Assembly: GCF_002105155.1 (NCBI RefSeq)
Contig: NW_019029002.1
Coordinates: 186,001 to 250,000 of the forward strand
Length of the DNA stretch: 64,000 nucleotides
From: Lobosporangium transversale
Lineage: Eukaryota > Mortierellomycota > Mortierellomycetes > Mortierellales > Mortierellaceae
Direction of reading: 5' to 3'
The position numbers were made by a program, and so were the translations under genes. The first letter of the stretch is position 1, and every line of letters starts with the position of its first letter. Under the pieces are notes generated by a model. The model searched no databases. It was not told where the DNA came from and worked only from the letters and a program-made list of their open reading frames with translations. This document shows, piece after piece, positions 1-12,360 of the stretch.

Positions 1-707
1 CAAAAGGCTAAGCGTGAGGAAGAAGAGAATCGGGGATTTAAAACATCTGCAGTAAGGGCGGAAGAAGAAAAGGCTAGAGAACGTCGCTATCCCAAGACGA
101 TCATCCGCATCCGCTTTCCCGACCGAGTTCAGCTTCAAGCCACATTCCGCAGCCAGGAGACTGTGGGTGATCTTCGGAAATGGGTTGCCAGTGCATGTGT
201 TGGTCAAGGAGAAAAGTTTGATCTATGTGAGTTTTTTTAGAAACATAATTATGTGCAGGCATTTTGATAAGACACTATTCAGTATCTTAACATGAGCTTA
301 TTTTCTTTTGTTATTACCTGACATAATGCACAGATATTACTCCTCCTAGGAAAGTACTTTCAGACAACAAACAAACATTGTATCAAGCAGGATTGGCGCC
401 TCAGAGTATTGTTTATTTCTCTTGGGTTGACTCGAAGCTCAATCAGAACCCACCATTCCTTAACGGTGAACATATGATGATGATGCAGGACCTACCCAAC
501 CCAGGTGAGGAGCCTGAAGAGAAATCAGAAGAAGCATCTTCTTCCACAATGCCTGCGTCAGGTGGGCATACTCTGAACCAACAGGGATCGACTCCTATAC
601 TTAGCAAGGAAGAACGACGGATGAGTGAGCTTATGAGCACAGAAAAGCGTGCTGGCGGTGGCAGCAATGGAGCGTTGCCTAAATGGATGAAGCTGTCAAA
701 GAAATAA
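1..707 (+). CDS. UBX-domain protein, TUG/ASPSCR1 (yeast Ubx4) type, 3' part
   Basis: Coding exons are 1-226 and 334-707; the gene enters from outside the window, so the start is missing. The intron has a GTGAGT donor and CAG acceptor, and the frame is continuous across it. After an acidic/basic helical stretch (KREEEN, EEEKARERR) comes a UBX domain: RIRFPDRVQLQATF, then ETVGDLRKWV, then ITPPRKVLSD and the LYQAGLAPQS turn. The family binds the AAA-ATPase Cdc48/p97 through this ubiquitin-like fold; TUG/Ubx4 proteins act in p97 hexamer control and membrane traffic. The C-terminal PKWMKL tail resembles the end of vertebrate TUG, which is why I prefer this subfamily over other UBX proteins. The stop is 211 bp before the ASF1 start on the same strand. 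Confidence 0.85.
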
Positions 708-918
708 ATAAATAATAGAAATAATAAAAAAATTGATACAATCATTTAATAAAATACAGAAATACATCACTGAAAACAACGCGTTGATTTTGTTTACAAA
801 CGAGGTTCGGATTTGCAGTCACTGACGCGCCGAGTTCTTTTTGCCACTTTTTTTTTTTTTACTTTTTTCTTTCCTTGTCCATTCGTCCTTTTCTCCATCC
901 TTATACACCTGCACCGCT

Positions 919-1955
919 ATGAGTATCGTCAACATTACGCAGGTCAACGTCCTCGACAACCCTACTCATTTTGCAAACCCATATCAGTTTGAAATCACCT
1001 TTGAATGCATCGCTCCACTAGCAGCTGGTAAAGTCTGGCAGAAAAAATGATTTTTCTTTTGCTTTTCCTTCTTGTAGTCGTTACCCTGTAAGCTTCGTCA
1101 TAAACCTAGCTTACCTTACAAGTATAATGCGGGAGTTTAAATAGGTCACTAAAAGAGAAAGTAATTGCTTTTTTATTCAACTCACATGGTTAGATCTCGA
1201 ATGGAAGATCATTTATGTGGGTTCAGCTAATAGCAATGCTCATGACCAGGTACTGGAGTCCATCATGGTTGGACCTGTTCCTGTTGGTGTAAACAAGTTT
1301 GTCTTCCAGGTAAAAAAAAAAAAAAAAAAAAAAAAGCGGAGCAGGAGTGTATTTGATCATAGACAACAACATTGGCAGCTAAGGTTGAGTCTATTTGATA
1401 CTTCTGTTGAAATGGAATGTCATTTTCGTTGTTATTTTATTTAATTTATTTATTTATTTTTCTAGGCCGATGCCCCTAAGCCTGAGCTGATTCCTCATAA
1501 CGACATCGTAGGCGTGACAGTTATTCTCATCACTTGTTCGTATCAGGACAAAGAGTTTGTCAGGATTGGATATTATGTCAATAACGATTACTTGGATGAG
1601 GAACTTCGTGAGAACCCACCAGAACAGATTGCTTACGACAAGCTTTATCGGTCTATTTTGGCAGAGAAGCCAAGAGTCACCCGTTTTCCTATCAATTGGT
1701 ACTTATTTGGCATCCGGGAAAAAAAAAAAAAAAAAAAAAAAGCAAGTAGTCTTGTGAATTTTTTAATTTTGAACTATTTCGGTGCATTAACAAGTGTGCC
1801 CTTTTTTTTATTTAAAAAAAAAAAAAAAAAAAAAAAACATTAGGGAAAACCCAATGGAGGAAGAACAACCACCAGTGCAGGTGGAACCTGGGATGGATAC
1901 ATCCTCAAAAGCAAACATGATGGAGGGCAGTGACTGGGAAGATATGGAAGCTTAG
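919..1955 (+). CDS. ASF1: Histone chaperone ASF1
   Basis: Exons 919-1027, 1194-1309, 1466-1698 and 1844-1955 give 189 residues, close to other short ASF1 proteins. ASF1 hands H3-H4 dimers to CAF-1 and HIRA in nucleosome assembly. The protein opens with the family start ([20 protein letters not shown]), continues with [12 protein letters not shown] and [14 protein letters not shown], and has the H3-binding strands (GVTVVLITC-type, here [11 protein letters not shown]) and RVGYYVNN-like [10 protein letters not shown]. The conserved core ends at [11 protein letters not shown], followed by a short acidic tail (SDWEDMEA). Introns 2 and 3 contain A-runs of about 20 or more bases; intron 2 begins GTAAAA and runs straight into one. 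Every exon junction preserves frame. Confidence 0.97.
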
Positions 1956-1972
1956 ACATAAACTTAGAAAGG

Positions 1973-2003
<31 letters not shown>

Positions 2004-2187
2004 ATTAGCAATAATCGATGGAACTCTTTCATCATCCATACTGTAATTCTCTATATCAAGATACATAATACTGAAAAAGGTTCTTTAAACTGAATCAATA
2101 AGAACCATTTAATGGAGATAATGAATATAAGGATATTATAAGAGATTAAGGATATGGATTTTACTAACTAGTAAGTATATATATATT

Positions 2188-4185
2188 TTAAAGGATCAAA
2201 GTAATAGTCAAAAGACCAAGAAGAGTGGTCAAGACGCCAGCTGTGGCCTTTGAAGCAGAGTTGCCATCCTTGCCACCATCGCCAGCCTTCATGGTCGAGC
2301 ATTGAATGGCCCGGTCAAGCACAGGCTTGGTCGAGTCGGTAACAGTGCAGTTGGCACTGGACAAGATCTGACGGGCTTCATTCTCAGCAATGTTACGGAT
2401 CCAGTTGTATGGAACATCTCTTGGGAGGACTTCAGGGTGAACTGCACGGACAATGTCTTGTAAGACAGCATCGTCCATTACGACGGCGCTCATGAACCAA
2501 TCGCGACCATTGTTGGGGTTAACAATACCATCCTCACGGAAGACAGCCTTGTTCTTCAAAAACTTGTAATCAGCATCAGCAGTCAATTTATAGTTCTTGA
2601 GGAATTCTTCCATTTCAAATCCTGAAGTCATGGACTCATCAATGATAATATCAACATCTTTAATGGCGGCAAGGAAGTCTGCATTGTTGGTGAATTTGTC
2701 TGTGGTGGTACCGTTGAACAAGGTGGCCCCTGCATCAACAGTGAGAATTCGCTTGTAATCCGCTCCAGAAAGCAACCAGGATTCTGTGTTTTTGTTATAT
2801 TCCGAAGGAGCCTCATAGGCTGTCCATGCAACAATAGGTTTGTTTGCTTTAGTATTAGCAGCTTGCTTGAAACAGTTGTAGTTGTTGTTGATGGAACTTG
2901 TCAAATTCTGAGCATTCTCCTCAGTATTAAAGAAGGTAGAATAGAACTCGAGCCACTCAGCGCGCTTAATCGTGCAGTTACCGATTTAGGAGCAACAAAA
3001 TAAAAAGAAACAAAGTATTATTAATTGTGTTGTTCTAAATTCTATGGCGCTGCAACCTGTTGTAATTTTTTTTTTAAAAAAAAAATAAATAAATAAGAGA
3101 TTGAAACTAAGACAAAGATCCCACTTATGGATACATACGTGCAATGGGCCTGGATCCGAAACTTCGGAGGTGATAACGGTCTTGTTCTCCATACCAGGTT
3201 CCGATCCAAATGTGCTAAAGACAACATCAACACTCTTGAACTGATCCGCACGTTTGGCCAAGTCTTTGTCCTCAATACCAAGGATGGAGCCACGCTCGAG
3301 ATCGTATTGAAGGCAAGGGGAGCTAATCAAACCCTCTGTATCCACTGCCTTGAGGGCTGAACGCATACCCAGCATCTCAATGAATGCAACTGCAGTTGTA
3401 GCAGTTGAGGCAGCATTCTTGACTGGAATATTGACAAAGACAGTCTCATTACCGAATTGTGAAGCAGGAGGAACAGGAGTACCGCACTGAGTCAAGACAT
3501 ACTCCTTCTTGAGAGCATTGTTTACGACAACTTTGTAATTGCGCTCGTAATGGACACTAAACAAAGTAGCGTTGTCCACTGCCACAAAAAAAAAAAAAAA
3601 AAAAAAAAAAGGTCTTTTAGTAAACACATATACTTACATAGGTAAAAAAGAAATAATAATGGAAACATCAAATGTCGGCTTTAGGAAGAAGAAGAAGTGG
3701 GAATAAGTTTTATGCACAACTACACAGAGAAGGTTTGTTTGTATTTGATCAAGGTAACAAAAAGAGAATTAGTCGGATCTCGAAACACAATCTGACTTTT
3801 TGTCGGCTCTCATTAGATTCTGTTGTTGTTTTGGTTTCTGATATGCTCAGCACTTCACCTGGGAAGTTTTTCCTTTTCTTTTTTTTTTTTTTCTTTTTTT
3901 CTCACACAATTCATCTGATGAGGATGGAAATAAGAGCAGCTGCAAAGAAAGAAGAAAAAGAGAAAGAGAAAATAGGAGAAATAGGAATGGGGACGGGGAG
4001 ATAAGATGCCACAAGTTTAGGAGGATTAACATACCGGTGATTTTGTTTGTAAAGTAATCAAAGTTAGGGTCGTAGTTAGTCACACAACCATCCTGGTTGA
4101 TTGGGTTCTGTCCCTGAGATGCAACAGGGTTGGCCAGGAAGGGGAGGAGGGCCATCAAGGCAAATGAAATGGTTTTGATGGACAT
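2188..4185 (-). CDS. Secreted, probably GPI-anchored periplasmic-binding-protein-like protein
   Basis: Exons (minus strand) 4185-4035, 3578-3139 and 2964-2188 give 455 residues. An N-terminal signal peptide is clear (hydrophobic residues about 5-23, ending VASQG), and the C-terminus is small/polar followed by a hydrophobic tail (GVLTTLLGLLTITLIL), the pattern of a GPI anchor signal. The body has the look of the bacterial substrate-binding fold used for siderophores, haem or metals: DPGPLHRAEWLEF, GADYKRILTVDAGA, DVDIIIDESM and FREDGIV. Several Asn-X-Ser/Thr sites suggest glycosylation. The ligand cannot be read from sequence. Intron 1 holds an A-run near its acceptor and the intron 2/3 junction is set by an in-frame TAA just upstream of the chosen acceptor. 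Convergent with ASF1 (232 bp apart). Confidence 0.75.
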
Positions 4186-4568
4186 GTCGTAAATTGTAAG
4201 TCGAGGGCAACAAGACTAAGGTGGAGACAAGAGAAGGATGTAGAAGGAGATAGAGAGGATAGAGAGAGTGAAAAAGAAAAAAGTAACCAAAAAAAAACGT
4301 GTAAATTATAATGAATGGATAGAACGTGGCTTGGGTCACACAAATACGCCATGTACCGAATAAATGGATTTAGGTATTGTAGATTGTTACTCCTCCTCCC
4401 CACTTACATCTTTTTCATATTGAATGGTTTGTCTTTCAATTGGATCAAAATTTCTTTAGTTCTTCTAGAGCAATGCAATTTTAATGTTTTAAATGGTGTT
4501 AAATGATAAAAAAGAAGAAGAATAATAATAATATAAAAGTCAATAGTATGTATTTGTAATGTGGGCCT

Positions 4569-6383
4569 CTATTCAAGTTCAATGGTGGCAGGAGGCTTCG
4601 ATGATACATCGTAAACAACACGGTTGATTCCTTCAACCTCATTGCAGATACGTGATGAGATCTTCTTGAGGACAGCAGTAGGGAAATCGAACCAATCTGC
4701 GGTCATAAAATCAGTGGTCTCAACAGCACGCAAGCAGATCATCTGTTCATAAGTACGCTTATCACCCTTGACTCCGACAGCCTTCACAGGGAGGAGAGCA
4801 GCGTATGCCTGAGCGATTTGGCGGTACAGGCCAGCCTTCTTGATCTCCTGAATATAAATATAATCTGCTTTGCGGGCAATAGCAACTTGCTCCTTAGTGA
4901 CCTCTCCAAGAATACGAATAGCAATGCCAGGGCCAGGGAAAGGATGGCGCCAAACAAGTTCATCGTCCATGCCCAACAATCTTCCGAGCTCACGGACTTC
5001 ATCCTTGAAAAGCTCCCTAAGAGGCTCAATAAGCTTAAGCTTCATGTTCTCCTTAAGACCACCGACGTTGTGATGAGTCTTGATAGTGGCGCTAGGACCC
5101 TTGAATGAAATAGACTCAATAACATCAGGATAAAGAGTGCCTTGAAGCAAGAACTCAATTGGTGGTGCGCCTGATGCAGCGTTAGCCTCATCGATGGCCC
5201 TAGCCTCTTCCTCAAAGACATCGATAAAAGTGTTACCAATGACCTTGCGCTTTTGCTCGGGATCAGTCTTTCCTGCAAGGTTGGCCAAGAACCGGTCGCT
5301 GGCATCAGCAATCTTGAGGTTGATGCCCATTTTATCAACAAGCATCTTCTTGGCATCCACACATTCATTGTGACGCATAACTCCATTGTCGACCAAAATT
5401 CCATGGAAACGATCTCCAATAGCCATGTGCATCAATTTGGCCGCGACTGACGAGTCGACACCTCCACTGACAGCTCCAATAACCTGCCCCTTTTCTCCAA
5501 CGATAGAGCGAATGCGCTCAATCTCCTTGCCAATGAACTCGGACATGGTCCACTTTTGTTCGGCCTTGCAGACCTTGATGACAAAGTTCTTGAGGATCTG
5601 CTTTCCGTCAATAGAATGGGTGACCTCGGGATGGAACTGAATGCCAAAGATAGGTTTCTCGTTATGGCGCACGGCGGCATAGGGGGCAGTATTGGTCGTG
5701 GCAATAACACGGAATCCATCAGCGATGGTGGTAACCTGATCACCATGGGACATCCAGACCTGAGACTCGTCACTCAGTTCCTCAAAGAGCATAGAGGATT
5801 GAGCGTCAGCTTCACCGGCAGGAAGGATGGTGAGAGTGGCAGGACCATACTCGCGGTGATCGCATGGGTCAACTTTGCCTCCAAAGTAGTTGGTCATTTC
5901 CTAATAAATAAATAAAAAAGTTGGTTTCAATAAAAAAAAATAAAATAAAAAAAAAAAAATTAATCTATGGTCAAGTATGCTTACCTGAAGACCGTAGCAA
6001 ATTCCAAGGACAGGGACACCAAGGTTGAAGACATCAGGATCAAGACGAGGGGCATCGTGATCATAAACAGAGAAAGGACTTCCGGACAGAATGACACCTA
6101 TACGAGTGATATTAATATTTCATTAAAAGCAATTCAATTGATGAATAGTAAGAACAAAGAAAATATAGAGTCCCTATTAGAAAGAGCAATATCGGCGGGG
6201 CATAGAGGCATTACCAGTGGGCTTCCAGGTCAACTCCGAGATCTTTTGGGTACAAGGGAGCAACTCGCAGTAGACACCGAATTCACGAATGCGTCGAGTG
6301 ATCAAGTGCGAGTACTGTGAACCAAAGTCCAGAATGAGAATGGTGTCAAACATCTCATGGACTTGAATGGTGGAGTCAGCCAT
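4569..6383 (-). CDS. GUA1: GMP synthase (glutamine-hydrolysing)
   Basis: Exons 6383-6215, 6097-5985 and 5900-4569 give 537 residues; yeast Gua1 is 525. The enzyme turns XMP into GMP using ATP and glutamine, the last step of guanylate synthesis, in the cytosol. The N-terminal class I glutamine amidotransferase domain shows [16 protein letters not shown], the nucleophile in LGICYGLQ (Cys near residue 90, at the end of exon 2) and FHPEVTHS with the catalytic His and Glu. The ATP-pyrophosphatase domain carries the P-loop [16 protein letters not shown], then [13 protein letters not shown], and the C-terminal dimerisation domain has [16 protein letters not shown] and ends PPATIELE. Start chosen at the first ATG that precedes the [12 protein letters not shown] core. 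No fusion or missing residue seen. Confidence 0.98.
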
Positions 6384-6979
6384 GGTGGTGAATGTGTCCT
6401 TTTTGGATTGTGGGGAGGGTGGAAGGAGTGAAAGGAGTGAAGGGGTGTGAGTAAAGAGATAAATCCCAACCAGAAGTAGAAGAAAAAAAAAATAGAAACC
6501 CAACCACCAAAGTAAAGAAAAAAAGTTGATGCCTTTTATTTGTGGATGAGCAGTCATGTATTTGTTTTTTTTTTCTTTTTTTTTTTGGGAATCATAATTG
6601 ATCACAGTGTATTCATTCCATTCTGTAATTAAGGGCTCTTTTTATCAAGACCATCTCGCCCAGCCACAGATGGATGGGCGAAGCAGGACATCTGCTTTAT
6701 TCATGCTAAGCTAAACTATAAAAGTGGTATATTTAACATCTAAACAGGAAAAAAATTCTCCTTGCAGATCGGCTTCTTTCAATTATTTACAATGGTTGAG
6801 GAATCCTGAATATCAGACTAAACCGCGTTTAATTAAGACACTTTAACCACAATACTGGGAAACAATATGGATGAGAAAGTAAAAAAAGAAAAAAAAAGAT
6901 CAGATCTTTAAGCAGGACTCCGAGATGAAAATCCTAAAAGATCGAGAGATAATTTTTATTTTCTTGTTCTTTCCAAAAC
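6384..6979. other. Spacer between GUA1 start and GUCD1 end
   Basis: About 600 bp with the GUA1 promoter and 5' leader (purine-rich GGAGTGAAAGGAGTGAAGG near 6423) and several A/T runs. I see no gene or RNA here. Confidence 0.5.
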
Positions 6980-8378
6980 TTACCAGTCATGATCAGTACC
7001 ATTGGAGCTTCTGGCACGCTCCAAGTTAGAAGCCGAAATACTGCATAAATCATCCCTCACCGCTGGATCTATTAGTACATTAGTAATAACACATCGCATG
7101 CATGAGAAATAGGCTATAGCGGTGAAAGAAAAAGCTTTTTAGGTATTCTACATAATCATATATAGTCACCTCGATAATAAAACATATCTGTATTTGGCTC
7201 GTAGGCCACCAGTAGAATGAAATGTCCTATGATTAGAATATATGACGTGGGCGATTTCTCAGCATAGGTGCCTCTGATAAGTTCAATCAAGGAAATAAAA
7301 TATTGAATTGTAGTTACCAATGTAGCGAAAACCTTTCATCCTTTGCACAAATGAGTCGAATACTCCTATAGTGCAATTACAGATTGTAGTTTTTTCCTAA
7401 ATATGAATAAGTTTCCTATGTAAGTCCTGAATGATTGTGAACACCTGTGATAAAACAAATTAGACAATATAAAAAGTTGGTCAAGTGTGCCACTTACCAA
7501 GCATTGAAGACAGCTCAACAATCGTTGATTGACAAGTGTGATAATCCCGTACTTTCTGCAATACAGGAAGCGTTTGAAGTCGTCAAGCGGAAGTACCCTT
7601 CAAAAAGCCACGCATTCATAAAATAATTACAATAAGAGTAAGTATAACGTCTACGCTTATTACTGCTTGTCTCAAAGCCACGCTTCTTTTCAACAGCTCA
7701 TGCGGCTAATTTTATTACAACTATGATTATTATTATGAATATTGTTACAACCAATTCAAGACATCCTTACTTACAACTGAATCACTCTGACATTTTCAGC
7801 ATCCGCATTATCGAACAGAGCATTAACTCTCTTCTGATCATCATCAAATGACTACATATTTAAACAAGAGCCGTCTTTGCATTAATGTTGTGTATACATG
7901 TGATGCCTTTAATCAACATAGCAACTGAAGTTGCGGTATGAGCCCTACCTTCCTATAAAACTTTTCTCTAGAATGCGCTGCATCGGCACCAATGGTGCTT
8001 GTATAATACGTAAAATCCCAGCCTTCGTCACGTCTGGGTGAGAGATTTGGGATTTGTAATCGTTTTGAGAAATTGAGACGAGGTATACTGACTTGGTCAT
8101 CAGACAATTTCCGCAAAATATAGGCCAAGTCAATTGTCCATACTGACTCGTCTGTTTAGTACAAAGGAAAGGTCAGGGTTATAGGTACAAGGATTTGTTG
8201 GCTAATTGAACTAATTGAAACTAGGAAAAAGATACTTCAGACTACCTTTGCAATGCATGGCGACCTCTGCTAGGGACAAACGTGCACCGAGAGCATTGGC
8301 GACCATGGCAACACAAGCTAGCCCACAGTCCCAATCGTTTTCCTGATTGATATGAGGTATTGGCGTTGAAACTTGCAT
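6980..8378 (-). CDS. GUCD1: GUCD1-like protein (guanylyl cyclase domain-containing 1 family)
   Basis: Seven small exons: 8378-8246, 8151-7949, 7851-7775, 7597-7498, 7396-7318, 7226-7170 and 7068-6980, giving 245 residues against about 240 in human GUCD1. No long open frame marks this gene; it was found by joining exons in frame. Conserved landmarks appear in order: NDWDCGLACVAMV near residue 13-25, DESVWTIDLAYIL, EKFYRK, RVNALF, LPLDDFKRFL, YIGHFILLVAYE and RDPAVRDDLCSIS, and the family end (GTDHDW). The Cys of DCGLAC and His of GHFI recall a papain-like C39 peptidase fold, so the cyclase name of the family may be misleading; activity is unproven. All seven junctions are GT-AG and keep frame. 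It diverges from MLH1 across a 628-bp promoter region. Confidence 0.88.
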
Positions 8379-9006
8379 GTGTTGGTAATAAAGCTAAGAA
8401 GACAATGAGAAGGAAGAGAAAGGAAGAGAGAAGGAAAATAAAAAAAAATAAAATTAAAAAAAAAAAAAAATAAAAAAAAGAGAGAGAGAGAGAGAGAGAA
8501 ATGGAGAGAGAAAGAGAGAGAAAGAGAGAATAAGAAGTGATTGTGAATTATAGTCGTGTATGTGTGTGCAAGGAACGTTACAAAGCTTAATGGATGAGTA
8601 TGATGTGTAGCATGAGTGAATGTTGAAAAATGTGAATGTTAATTGTAGATTCTAAAGGCGAAACTAGTCGGCTGTGCCAAAACAAGTGATGAAATAGGGA
8701 AATAGGAGCAGGGCCCTTGTGAGCTGTGCGTGTGTGCGGACCTCCTTTTTCTTTCTCCAGGGCACTGTTCATGTTTGACCTATGTGGTAACTGTGCTATC
8801 CATTGCAATACCTTATTCTCTAATTAACAGGTCTGATTATCTTCGAGATGATAATGAAGAGTACCTTTGACAAGATACCAGCCGGCTCCTTCACCAATCT
8901 TCGCCATACTTAATCAGATTATGAATAAGTTGATCTCAGCCACATTGACAACTTTGTCTTCTTTCCTTTTTCTTTTTTCTTCTTCTCGCCTTATTCACGA
9001 TCCTCC
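8379..9006. promoter_or_regulatory. Divergent promoter region GUCD1 / MLH1
   Basis: A 628-bp intergenic stretch between two divergent starts. It contains A-rich and (GA)n tracts around 8430-8530, and a T/C-rich stretch just upstream of the MLH1 ATG. I see no clear individual factor site. Confidence 0.45.
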
Positions 9007-12000
9007 ATGTCTGCCGACGGAGAAGCTCTCGCTAATGCTACCAATGCAGTCCCTACCATTAAGCGTCTAGAGGAGGCTGTTGTTAATAGGATCGCTGCAG
9101 GCGAGGTAATGACCACCTGTTGTCATTTGAATACATTTCCATCCTTTCCTGGACATGACTAATGCAAATGATTTTCATTACTTTCATCAGATTATTCATC
9201 GCCCAGCTAATGCTCTTAAAGAGCTCATTGAGAATTCGTTGGATGCCAAATCTACCACCATTCAGATCTCTGTGAAGGATGGGGGACTGAAACTTCTCCA
9301 AATTCAAGACAATGGCCATGGCATCAAGGTAACGCCACCATTTTCACTAAATTAGAATATGATCGCTGTCAAAATTAAACTGTGACCGCTAATGGCTTTT
9401 TGCCCCTAACGGATAGGTCGAAGATATGGGGATCGTTTGTGAGCGATTTACCACGAGTAAACTTCGTACCTTTGATGACCTATCGTCTATGTCTACTTAT
9501 GGCTTTCGGGGCGAGGCACTTGCAAGTATCAGCCATGTTGCACATGTCACCATAACAACAAAGACCAAGGATTCTAACTGTGCCTACAAGTAAATATTGC
9601 AAAGTTGCTATAGTTCAATGCCAATCGGAACCCTAAATGCACTGCTATTAGCAAGCATATACTCTTCCTTGCATAACACTTTTGCTCTTTGCTATTAGAG
9701 CATCCTACTCAGATGGGGTAATTGTACCCGCCAAGCCAGGAGCTACTGCAGAACCAAAACCGTGTGCTGGTAACAACGGTACTCAAATATCAGTACGTGC
9801 CGGACCTGTCCAATTTAACTTCGAATAGTAGGAGGAAGAATGTGTAGTTAACCAGAGCCAATACTTTTTTTTTTATTTTTTTATTTTTTTAAAAAAAAAA
9901 CTAAGGCCGAAGACTTATTTTATAATGTTCCTACGAGACGGAACGCCCTTAAGAACCCTACGGAAGAGTATAATCGTATTTTGGATATTGTCAATCGTTA
10001 TGCAATCCATAATGAGGGCGTAAGCTTTACATGTCGAAAGGTATGTTATTATTAAAAGCAATGCGTCATTTAGTATGATTTGCATGTTGTGTGCATATCT
10101 GTGTTAATGTTAATACATCTTTCAATGGTTTCAGGTTGGATCGAACACACCGGATGTTCATACAACAACTACTGCGACTGTGCTTGACAACATTCGGACG
10201 ATATATGGCTCTGCTGTAGCTAATGAGCTGTTATCATTGGAGCAAAATTTCCCGGTCTTTTCCCTGAAGATAAAAGGATGGATTTCTAACGCTAACTACA
10301 GTGTCAAGAAATTTGCTTTCCTCTTATTCATTAACCGTATGTACCCATATTGTATCAGGATATAGCTAGTTGAGCCATGAAAGCAATTTGATCCAAAATG
10401 CTCAACGTCTTTTTTTTTTAAAAAAATATATATAGATCGATCTGTGGACTCTCCTGCTATTCGGAAAGCGATCGAGGCCGTGTACGCGGCATTTCTTCCA
10501 AAGAACACACATCCATGGGTCTATCTTTCTTTAGAAATGGATCCTAGGAATGTTGATGTAAATGTACATCCTACAAAGCGCGAGGTAAATATCCATAAAA
10601 GAAAATGTTATTTACTAAGAAAAGGTAAGCCATATTCAAGTATCTAATGCTATTGTTATTTCTTATTATGAATATAGGTTCATTTTATGAATGAGGAAGA
10701 GATCATAGAAACAATCTGTGGCGCAATCCAGAACCGATTGGGAGATGCCAATGTCTCCCGTAACTTTTTGACACAAACTTTATTGCCACAAGTAGCCGTG
10801 AGAGCCCGTACTGAAGAGGCATCGTCTAAAAAACCATCACAAAAACTTTATGAATATGATCAAGTTAGAACAGATAGTCGTGCTCAAACACTGGATTCAT
10901 TTTTAATCTCTGCTTCACCATATACCACCATTACTTCCTCATCAAACAAACGCCTGAAGATTGGTGTCGAACAACTGGTAGATATCGAGGACAACAGCGA
11001 TCAAGAGATGGATCAATCGAATGGAAAAACTGTTCAGAGTCGAGACAAAAGAACAGCTTTCGATGATAGTGAAGACGAAGACATTACTTCTACATCATCG
11101 GGGGCACGAGGCTCATTGTTGAAAAACATTGGTCAATACAAAAACAGCACACTTGAGCGAGGGGCACAAGGACGAACTCACACTTCACCACAGGGAGCTG
11201 GGACCGCGAAACTCTTAAAAAGTAGCGATTCATCAAACTCAAGAACAAAGACAAAACATCAACGTATTGAGGTCAAGTTGACGAGCGTACTTCAATTACG
11301 AGAAGATATTCGAAAGCAAGGGCACCCTATCCTTACCCCAATCTTTGCAAATCACGCCTTTGTAGGTATACTGGATAACCAGCGTGGTCTGATTCAGAAT
11401 GAATTGGCACTTTATCTAGTCAACTATGAAGCTATCAGTGAGGAGCTGTTCTATCAGATATGTTTGCGCGACTTTTCAAATTTCGGCTATATTCGACTGA
11501 CGACACCAGCACCGATTAAAGACCTTGTTATGATGGCTCTCGATGAAGAACAGGAATTAATGGAAGGAGGCACATGGCCGGAAGAGCTGAAGTCCAAAGA
11601 AGAAATTGCTGAGGTATGAAGCTATTACTTTGATTGAACAGTGTGTCTGCAATTAAAGTAGTCATTGATATTTAACTATTCCATTTTTTTAAAAAACATA
11701 TTGAAAAAGACCGTTAAATCCCATCTTGTCACCAGAAGAGAAATGTTGCGAGAGTATTTCTCAATATGCATTTCAGACAATGGCGATCTAACTGCTATTC
11801 CAATGATGCTAAAAGGATATGTTCCAAATCTTGAGAAGCTACCTGATTTCCTTTGGCGATTAGGATCAGAGGTATGCTTCACGATTTCTTTCAACGCATT
11901 AAAAAAAAAAAAAAAAAAAAAAACTAAACTGTTCGAAACTATGACTTTGTGATTAGGTTGATTGGACAGCAGAAAAGGCATGCTTCCATACCGTGGCAAG

Positions 12001-12280
12001 GGAGCTTGCCATCTTTTACAGTACCCAACCCGAATATGTAGAAGACGACATCGATGCTGATAGGGATAGTGAGGACCATGTCGACGATGAAGAAAGTTTA
12101 CATGATAGAAAGTCACCACAGGACATCCGGGATATTCAGTTCCGGCACATGGTTTCATCTACTATCTTCCCAGCCTTCAAAAGGAGCTTCATTCCTCCAA
12201 AAGCATTAATTGAAAAGTCGGGCATGGTTATCCAGGTTGCACAAGTTAAAGATCTTTATAAGGTCTTTGAAAGATGTTGA
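9007..12280 (+). CDS. MLH1: DNA mismatch repair protein MLH1
   Basis: Ten exons: 9007-9105, 9191-9328, 9417-9589, 9699-9792, 9906-10040, 10135-10336, 10436-10584, 10678-11613, 11710-11871 and 11957-12280, giving 803 residues (human 756). MLH1 pairs with PMS-type partners to form the MutL endonuclease complex acting after MutS in the nucleus. The GHKL ATPase motifs are present: ELIENSLDA with the catalytic Glu, DNGHGIK, TTSKLR and [23 protein letters not shown] closes the ATPase module. The variable linker (exon 8) has [13 protein letters not shown], matching the conserved MLH1 motif. The C-terminus ends KVFERC, the MLH1 signature that completes the PMS endonuclease site. Exon 9's 5' border is the least certain; the chosen acceptor is preceded by an A-rich stretch. 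Confidence 0.96.
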
Positions 12281-12360
12281 TTAAATAAACAAGTAAAAAA
12301 AAAAACTTTGCATTTTATTATCATAATGATGATGATATTCCTAGATAGGTTGCATTGCTC

